Below, piece by piece: positions 9,279 to 18,568 of a stretch of 64,000 bases of DNA. The stretch is from Sphingomonas adhaesiva (GTDB lineage Bacteria > Pseudomonadota > Alphaproteobacteria > Sphingomonadales > Sphingomonadaceae): positions 558,001-622,000 of the forward strand of contig NZ_NWVC01000001.1 of the NCBI RefSeq assembly GCF_002374855.1. The letters run 5' to 3'. The translations under genes and the position numbers were made by a program. Position 1 is the first letter of the stretch. Every line of letters starts with the position of its first letter. A model generated the notes under the pieces. The model had not been told where the DNA came from, did not search any database, and saw only the letters and a list, made by a program, of their open reading frames with translations.

Positions 9279-9716
9279 TCAGCTGCTGTGATCCGAGATG
9301 ATCCGCCAGCCCGCCTTGCGCCGCTCGAACAGCAGCGTCGTCAGCCCGGTCTGCGGCTTTGCCTCGCCCTCCGGGGTCAGCGTCCAGCGCGCCACCAGCA
9401 GCACGTGGACGGCGCTCAGCGTGCGCCACGCCTGCGGCTGGAAGCGCAGCCGCCCGCGCGCATTGCCGCCGGCGGTAAAGCTCCTGGCGTAACGCGCCGC
9501 GATCGCCGCCTTGCCGCCGACCACCTTGTCGCCCGCGACATAGACCGCATCGTCGGCATAGATCGCCATGAACCGCGGCAGGTCGCCCGCGTCCCATCCC
9601 GCTGCGCTGTCGGCCATTGCCGCCTCGATCGCCGCCTGCGGGGTTGACGCGGCCTGCGCGCCCGCAGCCGCCGGCGCCATCATCGCCGCCGCGACGATCG
9701 CCACGCCATATCTCAT
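9279..9716 (-). CDS. secreted SnoaL/DUF4440-like protein of unknown function
   Basis: A 145-residue protein with a clear cleavable signal peptide (MRYGVAIVAAAMMAPAAAGA, then QA). The mature part resembles the NTF2-like SnoaL/DUF4440 fold: an N-terminal helix (AAIEAAMADSAAGWDAGDLP), RFMAIYADDAVYVAGDKVVG and a C-terminal strand ending GWRIISDHSS. Members of this fold range from ketosteroid isomerases to binding modules, so no reaction is assigned. The ATG overlaps the stop of the upstream EAL gene by 4 bases (ATGA), so the two are probably translated together. Confidence 0.75.
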   Translation of the reverse strand: MRYGVAIVAAAMMAPAAAGAQAASTPQAAIEAAMADSAAGWDAGDLPRFMAIYADDAVYVAGDKVVGGKAAIAARYARSFTAGGNARGRLRFQPQAWRTLSAVHVLLVARWTLTPEGEAKPQTGLTTLLFERRKAGWRIISDHSS

Positions 9717-11008
9717 CGCCGACCCTCCACCAGCCGCGCCAGCGCCGCATCGTCGACCGCCCCGGCACAGAGGAACCCCTGATAATAGGTACAGCCGCGC
9801 GCCGCCAGCAACGCGCGCTGTGCCTCGGTCTCGACGCCTTCGGCGATCGTCTCCAGCCCCAGCCCGGCGGCGATCGTGATGACCCCGTCGACCACCGTGC
9901 GCCCGCGCGCGTCGCCGTCGATCGCCTGCGTCAGCGCGCGGTCGATCTTGAGGTAGTCGAGCGGCAGCTGCGACAGATAGGCAAGGCTGGAATAGCCTGT
10001 GCCGAAATCGTCCAGCGCCACCCGGCACCCGCCCGTGCGCAGCGCCGCCAGCGCGCGGTTCGCCGCCGCCAGATCGTGGATCACCCCGCTTTCGGTCACT
10101 TCCGCGGTGACCTGCTCCGGCGCGATCCCCGCCGCCGCGACGCGATCGAGGAATTGCGCGGCGAAGCCGTCGCGCGAAATGTCCGCCGCGGTGACGTTCA
10201 ACGACACGCGCAGCCCGCGCAGCGATGCGGGCCATTGCGCCATCCGCGCCATCGCCAGCGTCTGGACATGATCGGACAGCGCGACGCCCAGGTCGGCACG
10301 CTCCGCCGCGGCCAGCAGTCGTTCCGCGCCCAGCGGCCCAAGCCGCGGATGCGCCCAGCGCACCAGCGCCTCCGCACCGATGATGCGGCCGTCGGCCATC
10401 GCCACCTGCGGCTGGAACAGGACGTCGATCTCGCCACGCTCGATCGCGCGGTGCAGGTCCGCCGCCAGCGCCGCCAGCGCCGCGCCCTCGCCCTCGCTGG
10501 CCACGCGCGTCGTCGCCCCGTCGCTGGCACGCGCACGTTCCAGCGCCCCGGCCGCGCGGAACAGCAGGTCGCCGACCGACTCGCCGCCGCTCATCCGCGC
10601 CAGACCGATGCGCGCGCCGACGTGGATCGTCTCGCCATCCACCGCGAACGGCGCGCCCAGCGCGCGTTCGACTGCCGCCGCCGCCCGGTCGCCTTCGACC
10701 GGCGGCCCCGCGACCAGCATCGAAAAGGTCGCGCCCGCGCGCGTCGCGACGCTGCGGTAATCGGCCAGCACCTCGTCCAGCCGCGCCGCCATCGCCTGTA
10801 CCAGCCGGTCGCCCAGCGCGCGGCCGAACGCGGCGTTGACGATCTCGAAACTAGTCGGCGCGGCGACGATCGCGGTCATCCCGGCCGCGCTTGCCTCCGC
10901 CTCGGCGACGAACCGGATCTGCTCGGCCGTCGCCGCCCGGCCCACGGCACGGCGATCGTCGCGCCGGTCGTCGTGGGGGGCGTCTGTCTGCTCTTGCTCG
11001 CTGCTCAC
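9713..11008 (-). CDS. degenerate GGDEF plus EAL-domain protein, probable c-di-GMP phosphodiesterase
   Basis: About 431 residues from the GTG at 11008. The N-terminal ~160 residues fold like a diguanylate cyclase but carry GATFS where GGDEF should be, so no cyclase activity is expected. The EAL domain (about 175-425) has its catalytic set: EALVRW, an LNVTAADIS segment with the metal Asn, EVTESG, DDFGTGYSSL, LKIDRALT and EGVET. Hydrolysis of c-di-GMP to pGpG is therefore likely. No membrane segment is visible. The start is uncertain: an upstream extension of the frame overlaps the divergent moaA gene and is not credible. It is coupled by ATGA to the secreted SnoaL-like gene. Confidence 0.85.
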   Translation of the reverse strand: MSSEQEQTDAPHDDRRDDRRAVGRAATAEQIRFVAEAEASAAGMTAIVAAPTSFEIVNAAFGRALGDRLVQAMAARLDEVLADYRSVATRAGATFSMLVAGPPVEGDRAAAAVERALGAPFAVDGETIHVGARIGLARMSGGESVGDLLFRAAGALERARASDGATTRVASEGEGAALAALAADLHRAIERGEIDVLFQPQVAMADGRIIGAEALVRWAHPRLGPLGAERLLAAAERADLGVALSDHVQTLAMARMAQWPASLRGLRVSLNVTAADISRDGFAAQFLDRVAAAGIAPEQVTAEVTESGVIHDLAAANRALAALRTGGCRVALDDFGTGYSSLAYLSQLPLDYLKIDRALTQAIDGDARGRTVVDGVITIAAGLGLETIAEGVETEAQRALLAARGCTYYQGFLCAGAVDDAALARLVEGRR

Positions 11009-11068
11009 CCCTGTCTCGTAAGGGGGTGGAACAGGCGGGGCAATCGACACTTGCTCCCGGATGAACAC

Positions 11069-12103
11069 ATGCCTAGCTCTTTCGTTGTGACGCAGATGAC
11101 CGAAAACAGGACGCACGCACCGCTGGTCGACGGCTTTGGCCGGACGATCCGCTATCTGCGCATCTCCGTCACCGATCGCTGCGACCTGCGCTGCCGCTAT
11201 TGCATGGCGGAGGAGATGACGTTTCTGCCGCGGGCGAAGATCGCCACGCTGGAGGAGCTGGCGGTGATCGCCGAACGCTTCATCGCGCGCGGCGTGCGCA
11301 AGGTGCGGCTGTCCGGCGGGGAACCCCTGGTGCGGCGCGACGTGCAGCAACTGGTGCAGCGGCTCGGCCGTCATGTCGGCACGGCGCTGGACGAACTGAC
11401 GATGACCACCAACGGCACGCGGCTGCGCGAACATGCCGCGGCCCTGTACGACGCCGGCATCCGCCGCCTGAACGTCAGCGTCGATACGCTCGACGCCGAT
11501 CGCTTCCGCTTCATCACCCGCCACGGCGATATCGCGCAGGTGCTGGACGGCATCGCCGCCGCGCGCGATGCGGGGCTGGCGGTGAAGATCAACATGGTCG
11601 CGCTGAAGGGCCTGAACGAGGACGACATCCCCGCGATGCTCGACTGGTGCATCGCGCAGGAGCACGACCTGACGCTGATCGAAACCATGCCGCTGGGCGC
11701 CATCGATGAAGATCGCACCGACCGCTTCCTACCGCTGACCGCGGTGAAGGATCGCCTAGACACCCTGTTCCCGCTGGTGCGCGACGCGGACGGCACCGGC
11801 GGCCCGGCGCGCTACTGGCGCGTTGACGGCACCGGCACCCGGCTCGGCCTCATCTCCCCGCTGACCGCCAATTTCTGCGATGGTTGCAACCGCGTGCGGC
11901 TGACGACCGAGGGGCGGCTCTACACCTGCCTCGGCCACGACGATCAGCGTGACCTTCGCGGCGCGCTACGCGACGGCGGCGTGGCCGCGCTCGACGCCGC
12001 GATCGAGGATGCGCTGACCACCAAGCCGCGCCGCCACGACTTCCGCATCGCGCGCGATGCCGCACCCGCGGTCGCCCGCCACATGAGCGTGACCGGGGGA
12101 TGA
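11069..12103 (+). CDS. moaA: GTP 3',8-cyclase MoaA (molybdenum cofactor synthesis)
   Basis: Radical SAM enzyme that, with MoaC, converts GTP to cyclic pyranopterin monophosphate, the first step of molybdopterin synthesis. The N-terminal [4Fe-4S] motif is CDLRCRYC, the SAM region LSGGEPLVRRD follows, and the second cluster appears as NFCDGCNRVR with a further Cys in YTCLGH. The protein ends in Gly-Gly, the conserved C-terminal tail of MoaA. I use ATG 11069 (344 residues) with a weak GGA seven bases upstream; ATG 11096 (335 residues) is equally possible. No other moa gene is in the window; nadK overlaps its end by 4 bases. Confidence 0.93.
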   Translation: MPSSFVVTQMTENRTHAPLVDGFGRTIRYLRISVTDRCDLRCRYCMAEEMTFLPRAKIATLEELAVIAERFIARGVRKVRLSGGEPLVRRDVQQLVQRLGRHVGTALDELTMTTNGTRLREHAAALYDAGIRRLNVSVDTLDADRFRFITRHGDIAQVLDGIAAARDAGLAVKINMVALKGLNEDDIPAMLDWCIAQEHDLTLIETMPLGAIDEDRTDRFLPLTAVKDRLDTLFPLVRDADGTGGPARYWRVDGTGTRLGLISPLTANFCDGCNRVRLTTEGRLYTCLGHDDQRDLRGALRDGGVAALDAAIEDALTTKPRRHDFRIARDAAPAVARHMSVTGG

Positions 12104-12879
12104 GCCGTTATCCGCGGCGGGCGCTGGTCGCCTCGCCCACCCCGCCCGCGCAGGCGGCGCGCGCCGAGCTGGCCGATGCCTGGGACTGGTGCTCGCTGGA
12201 CGATGCCGATCTGGTCGTCGCGCTGGGGGGCGACGGGTTCATGCTCCAGACGCTGCATATCCTGCTGGAACGGCGGCGGCCGATCGTGCCGGTGTTCGGG
12301 ATGAACCTTGGCACCGTGGGCTTCATGATGAACGAATGGCGCCGCCATGATCTGGACGGCCGGATCGAGCGTGCGCGCGCGTTCCAGGTGACGCCGCTGA
12401 CCGCGACCGCAGTCGGGGTGGACGGGCGCGTCCATACGCTGCCCGCGATCAACGAGGTGTCGCTGCTGCGCGAAACGCGCCAGACCGCGAAGATCGAGGT
12501 GAAGGTCAACGACCGTATCGTGCTGGACGAACTGTCGTGCGACGGCATCCTGGTCGCGACGCCCGCCGGGTCGACCGCCTACAACCTGTCAGCGCACGGC
12601 CCGATCCTGCCGCTGGGCTCGCAGATGCTGGCGCTCACCGCGATCAGCGCGTTTCGCCCGCGGCGCTGGCGCGGCGCGATCCTTCCGGACCGCGCACGCG
12701 TCTCGCTTCGAGTGATCGACGCCGGCAAGCGCCCGGTATCCGCCGTCGCCGATCAGCGCGAGATCCGCGACGTCGCGCAGGTCGATATCGCGATGGACCG
12801 CGCGCGCGAGCTGACGCTGCTGTTCGATCCCGAACATGCGCTCGACGATCGCATCACGATGGAACAGTTCATCGCCTGA
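12100..12879 (+). CDS. nadK: NAD kinase
   Basis: 259-residue ATP-NAD kinase that makes NADP. The diagnostic GGDG appears as VVALGGDGFMLQTLH near residue 45, followed by NLGTVGFMMNE and the NE motif in INEVSLLRETRQTAKI, then CDGILVATPAGSTAYNLSAHGPILP, the nucleotide-binding region conserved in NadK. The start ATG overlaps the moaA stop (ATGA), which fixes the start and suggests coupled translation. Confidence 0.95.
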   Translation: MSRYPRRALVASPTPPAQAARAELADAWDWCSLDDADLVVALGGDGFMLQTLHILLERRRPIVPVFGMNLGTVGFMMNEWRRHDLDGRIERARAFQVTPLTATAVGVDGRVHTLPAINEVSLLRETRQTAKIEVKVNDRIVLDELSCDGILVATPAGSTAYNLSAHGPILPLGSQMLALTAISAFRPRRWRGAILPDRARVSLRVIDAGKRPVSAVADQREIRDVAQVDIAMDRARELTLLFDPEHALDDRITMEQFIA

Positions 12880-12900
12880 CGACGCCGAGCGACATGGGCC

Positions 12901-13683
12901 TTACCCCCCGAGTCCGAGCGCATCGGCGCTGGCATCGCCCAGGTCGTTGCCGCCATCGACGTTCAGGATCGTGCCGGTGATGTATTTGGCCGCCGGGCTG
13001 GACAGGAACATCGCCGCCTCCGCGATATCCGCCTTGGTCCCGTAATCGCGCAGCGCCAGCGATTTCTTGATCTTCGCCTCGCGCACCGGATCGGCCAGCC
13101 GGCGCATCCCCTCGGTATCGGCGATCGGGCCGGGGGAGATGGCGTTGACCCGCACCCCCGCTGGCCCCCATTCCAGCGCCAGGCACTTGGTGACCATGTT
13201 GACCCCGGCCTTCGCCGCGCAGGCGTGGATCTGGAACGCCATCGGGTGAACCGCCTGCCCCGCGGTGATCGCGATCAGCGACGCGCCCGGCTTGGTCAGA
13301 TGGTCCCAGCTAGCGCGGAACACGTTGTAGGTGCCCAGCAGGTCGATATCGATCACGGTCTTGAAGGCATTGGCGCTGGTCTTCAGCGCGGGCGCCAGGA
13401 AATTGCCCGCCGCGCCCGATACCAGCACGTCGACCGGCCCATGCGCCGCCACAGCATTGGCGAACGCCGCTTCCAGCCCGGCATAGTCGCGCACGTCGCA
13501 TGCGATCCCCAGCGCGGTCGCCCCCGCATCGCGCAGCCCCTGCGCCGCTGCCGCGATCTTCTCCTCGCTCCGGCTCAGCACCGTCACCTTCGCGCCGGCC
13601 GCGCCAAAGGCGTGCGCGATCTCCAGGTTGATACCGCTCGACGCCCCGGCGACGAACACATGCTTGCCCGCGAACTCACCCAT
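12901..13683 (-). CDS. short-chain dehydrogenase of the 2,4-dienoyl-CoA reductase type
   Basis: A 260-residue Rossmann-fold oxidoreductase. The cofactor loop reads GASSGIN, with Asn where most SDRs have Gly, and the strand VLVSGAAGNFLAPAL follows. The usual catalytic YxxxK Tyr is absent: the segment is IHACAAKAG, so Lys is kept but Ala/His replace Tyr. The same substitution and the surrounding FKTVIDIDLLGTYNV and EWGPAGVRVNAISPGPI match peroxisomal-type 2,4-dienoyl-CoA reductases, enzymes that help beta-oxidise unsaturated fatty acids. Substrate is inferred from that resemblance. GGGAG precedes two adjacent ATGs; I use the second. Convergent with nadK. Confidence 0.82.
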   Translation of the reverse strand: MGEFAGKHVFVAGASSGINLEIAHAFGAAGAKVTVLSRSEEKIAAAAQGLRDAGATALGIACDVRDYAGLEAAFANAVAAHGPVDVLVSGAAGNFLAPALKTSANAFKTVIDIDLLGTYNVFRASWDHLTKPGASLIAITAGQAVHPMAFQIHACAAKAGVNMVTKCLALEWGPAGVRVNAISPGPIADTEGMRRLADPVREAKIKKSLALRDYGTKADIAEAAMFLSSPAAKYITGTILNVDGGNDLGDASADALGLGG

Positions 13684-13835
13684 CATCCTCTCCCTTGTCC
13701 TCGGTAACGGCATGGCCGTCGGAGCGGAGCGATGCAAGTCGATCGTTTTAGACGCCGGACATGAGAAACGCGCCGCATGACCTGCAAGGCAGGCCGCGCC
13801 GCGCGCGTTTTACCGACAATGTCGAGAAAAAGAGG

Positions 13836-13910
13836 TGGCTCCCTGAGTAGGATTCGAACCTACGGCCGCTCGATTAACAGTCGAGAGCTCTACCGCTGAG
13901 CTATCAGGGA
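13836..13910 (-). tRNA. tRNA-Asn (GTT)
   Basis: A 75-nt cloverleaf on the minus strand with genomically encoded CCA (complement of TGG at 13836-13838). The acceptor stem TCCCTGA pairs with TCAGGGA; the D-arm has AGCTCAGCGGTAGAGCT; the anticodon loop CTGTTAA gives anticodon GTT at 13876-13878; the T-arm has GTTCGAATC. It is the only RNA gene I can identify in the window. Confidence 0.97.
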
Positions 13911-13926
13911 ACAGCGTGAGGCAGCG

Positions 13927-13954
13927 TCTATATACGCGGATTCCGGCGGCGCAA
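13927..13954 (-). promoter_or_regulatory. possible sigma-70 promoter for tRNA-Asn
   Basis: Reading the minus strand, TTGCGC (13954-13949) is followed after 16 bases by TATAGA (13932-13927), which places transcription start about 10 bases before the mature tRNA 5' end. The match to the consensus is moderate and rests on sequence alone. Confidence 0.4.
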
Positions 13955-14113
13955 CCCCCTTGTTCGGTTCTTTTTGCGGTGATGCCGGCGGGACGCGGCG
14001 GGGTCGCGGCTGGTCGTCGGAGCGAAACCGTTCATCGCACGTTCCACTCCCATCGGCTATGCGATATCCATCGCACTGCCCGGATCAAGGCCCGTGCGTT
14101 GGAGGGTTAGTAG

Positions 14114-14707
14114 ATGCTGAAGAACTGGGGCCGAAGGGCCATGGTGGTGGCGCTGGCGGCCAGTACGACGCTGGTCGCCGCGTGCGCGACCGAAACGACC
14201 TATCGTCCGGCGACCGGATCGGGTTTCTATCGCACCGGCTACAGCGATACGCAGATCGAGCCGAACCGTTTCCGCGTCACCTTCGCTGGCAATACCGTCA
14301 CCGACCGAGATGTGGTGGAACGCTATCTGCTGTTCCGCGCAGCGGAACTGACGCTGCAGAACGGCTATGATTATTTCGTCATGGCCGATCGCGACACCGA
14401 TCGTCAGGCGCGCACCTATTCGACGCCGGGCGCCTGGGGTCCGGGCTTCGGCGGCTGGGGCGGCGGCCTGTGGGGTCCGCGCTGGGGCTTCTACGGCCGT
14501 GGCTGGGGCTATCGTGCGTGGGATCCGTTCTGGGGCGATCCCTGGGCCTGGGGCGGCGGTGCGGACATCCGCACGATCGACCGGTACGAGGCATCGGCCG
14601 AGATCGTGATGTTCAAGGGCACGCCGGAACGCGGCAACGTCCGCGCCTTCAATGCCCGCGCGGTGGTCGATTCGATTGGCCCGACGGTAAAGCTGCCTCG
14701 CTCCTGA
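14114..14707 (+). CDS. CC0125/CC1285-family lipoprotein
   Basis: A 197-residue predicted lipoprotein: signal peptide with lipobox LVAAC (Cys24), then a conserved region with TQIEPNRFRVTFAGNTVTD and the helix ERYLLFRAAELTLQNGYDYF typical of an alphaproteobacterial family of unknown function first named from Caulobacter. Residues ~104-142 form a remarkable Gly/Trp/Tyr-rich low-complexity stretch. After it, a beta segment (YEASAEIVMFKG) returns to the family pattern. GGAGGGTTAGTAG gives a good ribosome binding site. It stands alone and is closed by a strong terminator. Function unknown. Confidence 0.82.
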   Translation: MLKNWGRRAMVVALAASTTLVAACATETTYRPATGSGFYRTGYSDTQIEPNRFRVTFAGNTVTDRDVVERYLLFRAAELTLQNGYDYFVMADRDTDRQARTYSTPGAWGPGFGGWGGGLWGPRWGFYGRGWGYRAWDPFWGDPWAWGGGADIRTIDRYEASAEIVMFKGTPERGNVRAFNARAVVDSIGPTVKLPRS

Positions 14708-14730
14708 GCCGGAAAGGCACGACGAAAAAC

Positions 14731-14764
14731 GGGGCTGGCGTCTCAACGACGCCAGCCCCTTTTT
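14731..14764. terminator. strong bidirectional intrinsic terminator between the lipoprotein gene and secA
   Basis: Perfect 12-bp stem GGGGCTGGCGTC / GACGCCAGCCCC with a 5-base loop (TCAAC). A T-run follows at 14760-14763 on the plus strand and an A-run (aaaaa) precedes it, giving the minus strand a T-run too. It can end both the upstream lipoprotein transcript and the converging secA transcript. Confidence 0.9.
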
Positions 14765-14799
14765 CATGCGCGAGGCAAAGGCTCGCGGCCCACCGCCGA

Positions 14800-14817
14800 C
14801 CCCGGCCTCTGCCGGGG
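14800..14817. repeat. single REP-like hairpin downstream of secA
   Basis: CCCCGGC-ctct-GCCGGGG with CGACGAC downstream. It resembles the CCCAGC/GCTGGG units near sdhE and mfd but has a different stem, so it may be a related class of the same kind of dispersed palindrome. Confidence 0.5.
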
Positions 14818-14840
14818 CGACGACAGGGGCGACGCCCCGC

Positions 14841-17582
14841 TTACGCCGCCCCGTGGCAGTGCTTGTACTTGCGACCCGACCCGCACGGGCACGGCGCGTT
14901 GCGGCTGACCACCCCGTCCCAGCTCGCCGGATCGTCGCCCAGCTCCGCGGGTGCGGCCGGCTGGATGATCTGCAACGGCGGCAGTTGCGTGGTGATGAGG
15001 CCCAGCGTGCCCGCGTCGATATCGTTCGAATTGTCCTCGCCGGTGAACGGGTCAAAGTGCGTCGTGATGAAATCGGGCAGGTCGGGCAGCGGCGGCGGCT
15101 CCTGCATCCGGAACTGCGCATGCGCGATCGTCTTCGTCACATCCTCGCGGATCGCGTCGAGCATCCGCTGGAACAGGTTGAAGGCTTCCTGCTTGTATTC
15201 GTTGATCGGCGTCTTCTGCGCATAGGCCCGCAGGTGGACGACCTGCCGCAGCGCGTCGAGCGTCGACAGATGCTCCTTCCAGTGATGGTCCAGGTTTTGG
15301 AGCAGGATCGACTTTTCCACCTGCGTCCAAGTGTCCGGTTCCAGCTCGCCCGATTTGGCGGCGACCGCGGCATCGGCCTCGGCCTGGATACGCTCGGTCA
15401 CCAGCTCGACGTCGATCGCGTCCTCCTGCAGCCAGTCGTCGACCGGCGGCTCGATGTTCAGGATCTCCGCCAGCCGCGCCTTCATCCCCGGCACGTCCCA
15501 TTGCTCGGGATAGGAATTGGGCGGGCAGGCATCGCCGACGATCGCATTCACCGTCTCGGCGCGCATGTCGCTGACGACCTCGCCGACCGTATCGGCGTCC
15601 ATGATGTCGGCGCGCTGTTCGTAGATGACCTTGCGCTGGTCGTTCATCACGTCGTCATATTCGACCACTTGCTTGCGAATGTCGTAGTTGCGCGCCTCGA
15701 CCTTCTTCTGCGCGGTCTCGATGGCCTTGGTCATCCACTTCGACGGCGGCATCGCCTCGCCATCCTCGATCGAGGACCGCATCATCTTGGCGAACAGCGT
15801 GTCCGGGCCGAAGATGCGCAGCAGATCGTCGTCCAGCGACAGATAGAAGCGCGACAGCCCCGGATCGCCCTGGCGCCCCGAACGCCCGCGCAGCTGGTTG
15901 TCGATACGGCGGCTTTCGTGACGCTCGGTCGCCAGCACGAACAGGCCGCCGGCCTCCAGCACCTTCTGCTTCTCGACCGCGATCTCGGCGCGGATCTGCT
16001 CGATCGCGGCGTCGCGTTCCGGCCCTTCGGGCATCCCGGCCAGCTCGTCCTCGACGCGCATCTCCAGGTTGCCGCCCAGCTGGATGTCGGTGCCGCGGCC
16101 CGCCATGTTGGTGGCGATCGTCACCGCGCCCAGCCGCCCGGCCTGCGCCACGATATGCGCCTCGCGCTCGTGATAGCGCGCGTTCAGCACCGAATGGTCG
16201 ACGCCTTCCTGGCGCAGGAATTCGCTGAGCAGCTCGGATTTCTCGATCGACACGGTGCCGACCAGCACCGGCTGACCCTTTTGCGCATGTTCGCGGATCG
16301 TGCGCGCGATGCCGCGGAACTTGTCCTCGGTCGACTTGTAGAACGTGTCCTCCTCATCGACGCGGTGCACCGGCCGGTTGGTCGGGATGGTGACGACGTT
16401 CATCTTGTAGATGTCGTAGAACTCCGCCGCCTCGGTCGCCGCGGTGCCGGTCATGCCCGCCAGCTTGGGGTACATGCGGAAATAGTTCTGGAAGGTGATC
16501 GACGCCATCGTCTGGTTTTCCGGCTCGATCGTCACGCCTTCCTTGGCCTCCACCGCCTGGTGCAGGCCGTCGGACCAGCGGCGCCCGTCCATCATGCGCC
16601 CGGTGAATTCGTCGATGATGACGACCTTGCCGTCCTTCACGATGTAATCGGTGTCGCGCTTGAACATCACGTTCGCGCGCAGCGCCTGGTTCAGGTGGTG
16701 GACCACCTGCGTATTCTCGAAATCGTACAGGTTCGCGCCCTGCAGCAGCCCGGCGGCCTCCAGCATCCGCTCGGCCTTCTCGGTACCGTCCTCGGTCAGG
16801 ACGATCGTCTTCTGCTTCTCGTCCTTCTCGTAATCCTCTTCGGACAACTGCTTCACGATCGCATCGACGCCGATATACAGCTCGCTCTTGTCGTCGGTCG
16901 GGCCGGAGATGATCAGCGGCGTGCGCGCCTCGTCGATCAGCACCGAATCGACCTCGTCGACGATCGCCATCGCGAACGGGCGCTGCACCATCTGCTGGCG
17001 CTCGTACTTCATGTTGTCGCGCAGGTAATCGAAGCCGAACTCGTTGTTCGTGCCATAGGTGATGTCCGCGGCATAGGCGGCGCGGCGTTCCTCGTCGGTC
17101 AGGTTGGGGACGATCACGCCCGTGGTCAGCCCCAGGAAGCGATAGACGCGCCCCATCCAGTCGGCATCGCGGCTGGCCAGGTAATCGTTGACGGTGATGA
17201 CGTGCACGCCATCGCCCGGCAATGCGTTCAGGTACGTCGCCAGCGTCGCCACCAGCGTCTTGCCCTCACCCGTGCGCATCTCGGCGATCTCGCCGCGGTG
17301 CAGGACGATGCCGCCGATCATCTGCACGTCGTAATGCCGCTGCCCCAGCACGCGCCGCGCCGCCTCGCGCACGGTCGCGAACGCCTCTGGCAGCAGGTCG
17401 TCCAACGTCTCGCCGGCGGCCAGCCGCTCGCGGAAGCGTACCGTCTGCTGCGCCAGCGTGTCGTCGTCCATCGCCTGCAACCCGTCCTCGAACGAGGCGA
17501 TCTTGGCGAGAATGGGGTTGAGCGACTTGACGTATCGGTCGTTGGACGAACCGAACAAAGACTTGGCGATGCCGCCGAACAT
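14841..17582 (-). CDS. secA: preprotein translocase ATPase SecA
   Basis: A 913-residue motor that drives proteins through SecYEG. Nucleotide-binding domain 1 has [13 protein letters not shown] near residue 100 and [19 protein letters not shown]; the preprotein cross-linking domain and NBD2 follow with [28 protein letters not shown] and [10 protein letters not shown]. The C-terminal SEC-C zinc finger is intact as [14 protein letters not shown], the SecB/lipid-binding tail. Full length, single copy in the window, convergent with the lipoprotein gene across a strong terminator. Confidence 0.98.
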   Translation of the reverse strand: MFGGIAKSLFGSSNDRYVKSLNPILAKIASFEDGLQAMDDDTLAQQTVRFRERLAAGETLDDLLPEAFATVREAARRVLGQRHYDVQMIGGIVLHRGEIAEMRTGEGKTLVATLATYLNALPGDGVHVITVNDYLASRDADWMGRVYRFLGLTTGVIVPNLTDEERRAAYAADITYGTNNEFGFDYLRDNMKYERQQMVQRPFAMAIVDEVDSVLIDEARTPLIISGPTDDKSELYIGVDAIVKQLSEEDYEKDEKQKTIVLTEDGTEKAERMLEAAGLLQGANLYDFENTQVVHHLNQALRANVMFKRDTDYIVKDGKVVIIDEFTGRMMDGRRWSDGLHQAVEAKEGVTIEPENQTMASITFQNYFRMYPKLAGMTGTAATEAAEFYDIYKMNVVTIPTNRPVHRVDEEDTFYKSTEDKFRGIARTIREHAQKGQPVLVGTVSIEKSELLSEFLRQEGVDHSVLNARYHEREAHIVAQAGRLGAVTIATNMAGRGTDIQLGGNLEMRVEDELAGMPEGPERDAAIEQIRAEIAVEKQKVLEAGGLFVLATERHESRRIDNQLRGRSGRQGDPGLSRFYLSLDDDLLRIFGPDTLFAKMMRSSIEDGEAMPPSKWMTKAIETAQKKVEARNYDIRKQVVEYDDVMNDQRKVIYEQRADIMDADTVGEVVSDMRAETVNAIVGDACPPNSYPEQWDVPGMKARLAEILNIEPPVDDWLQEDAIDVELVTERIQAEADAAVAAKSGELEPDTWTQVEKSILLQNLDHHWKEHLSTLDALRQVVHLRAYAQKTPINEYKQEAFNLFQRMLDAIREDVTKTIAHAQFRMQEPPPLPDLPDFITTHFDPFTGEDNSNDIDAGTLGLITTQLPPLQIIQPAAPAELGDDPASWDGVVSRNAPCPCGSGRKYKHCHGAA

Positions 17583-17693
17583 GGGCCTGATCCTGTATCT
17601 GAAGACGGCGCGGCGCCGGATCGGTCCGGCCCGCGCGCGAAAAGGGAAAACGTCGCAAACGCCGGTCGGTGCCGCCGGCGCGTGGGCGCGATG

Positions 17694-17966
17694 CTATTCG
17701 CGCCGACGCCGCGCGAAGATCGGCTCGACCGCCACCAGGCGAAGCACGGTGAACACCGGCGCCGAAACGAAACCTACTGGCGCGAACGCCGGCTGCGCGG
17801 GGCGCAACGCCACCCGTGCCGCCGCGGTCGACACGGCGACCGCGCGCACCTGCTGCGCCACCGCCTGCTGCGCCACCGGCGCCTGCCGCACGCCGCCACC
17901 CAGCCCCGACAGGGCGGACAGCAGCGCGGAAAGAAGCAGCAGCAGGTTCATTGCGGGGACGGACAT
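17694..17966 (-). CDS. small Ala/Val-rich protein with N-terminal hydrophobic segment, unknown
   Basis: About 90 residues starting MSVPAMNLLLLLSALLSALS, a signal peptide or membrane anchor, followed by an Ala/Gln/Val-rich low-complexity body and a basic ARRRRE end. I recognise no domain. Its place immediately upstream of and co-oriented with secA (111 bases away), and the intact frame with a believable hydrophobic start, argue that it is real. A start at the internal Met (17951) is possible. Function unknown. Confidence 0.5.
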   Translation of the reverse strand: MSVPAMNLLLLLSALLSALSGLGGGVRQAPVAQQAVAQQVRAVAVSTAAARVALRPAQPAFAPVGFVSAPVFTVLRLVAVEPIFARRRRE

Positions 17967-18004
17967 AGGACGCGCACGAGGCGCCGTCCACCTTTGCGGC
18001 AGCG

Positions 18005-18568
18005 TCATCCTTCTGGAAGGCGCCAGGTGATGCGCCGCTCCCTGGTGCTCACCATGGGCCGCCCCTGCGCGTCGCGCGCGGGATAATAGCGTGCGCGCTT
18101 CACCAGCACCCCGCAGGACACCGCATCCAAACGCGGAAAACCGCTCGATTGCGCGGCGTGGCATTCGCTGACCCTGCCGTCCACGCCGATCGTCCAGCGA
18201 ACGGTCACCGTGCCCTGCTCGTCACGCCGCATAGATTCCTTCGGATAATCGTCGGCACTGAACCAGCTCAGTTCGTCCCCCGCCTTGCTGATGGAGGGCG
18301 ACGGGCCACGGGGCGCACGTCCGGTGGCAGCGACGTCCTGCGCTGCGCGCAGATCACGGCGCCGTTCGATCCAGTCGTGCGTGGCGATGGCGGCCAGAAC
18401 CATGATCGCCCCGAGCAGCGCGACGGCCGCGGTCAGCAACGCTGCCGGTACGGCGGTCTGCCCCAGCCGCGACGTCGGTCCTTCGAGCACCGTCGCCCGA
18501 CGATCCGGGCCGCCCGCCTTTACTGCGGCGACATCATCTCCAGGCTGGTCCGGTTCTGCGTCACCCAT
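18005..18568 (-). CDS. TonB C-terminal-domain protein, single membrane anchor
   Basis: 187 residues: a cytoplasmic N-terminus, a membrane helix at about 38-60 (VPAALLTAAVALLGAIMVLA), and a TonB-C-like periplasmic domain from about 108 onwards (DDYPKESMRRDEQGTVTVRW...GVDGRVSECHAAQSSGFPRLD). There is no Pro-rich spacer as in true TonB, so it is a short TonB-like protein. The ATG at 18568 has an excellent ribosome binding site (GGGGAGGGGAT) and lies inside the upstream gene, giving a 49-bp overlap with the next TonB-C protein. No exbB/exbD are nearby, so its energising partner is unknown. Confidence 0.78.
   Translation of the reverse strand: MGDAEPDQPGDDVAAVKAGGPDRRATVLEGPTSRLGQTAVPAALLTAAVALLGAIMVLAAIATHDWIERRRDLRAAQDVAATGRAPRGPSPSISKAGDELSWFSADDYPKESMRRDEQGTVTVRWTIGVDGRVSECHAAQSSGFPRLDAVSCGVLVKRARYYPARDAQGRPMVSTRERRITWRLPEG

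Noticed and set aside
14766-18086. A very long open frame (over 1100 codons) on the plus strand opposite secA
   Set aside because: It is antisense to full-length SecA, has Arg/His/Leu-rich composition typical of complementary-strand frames in GC-rich DNA, and shows no domain.
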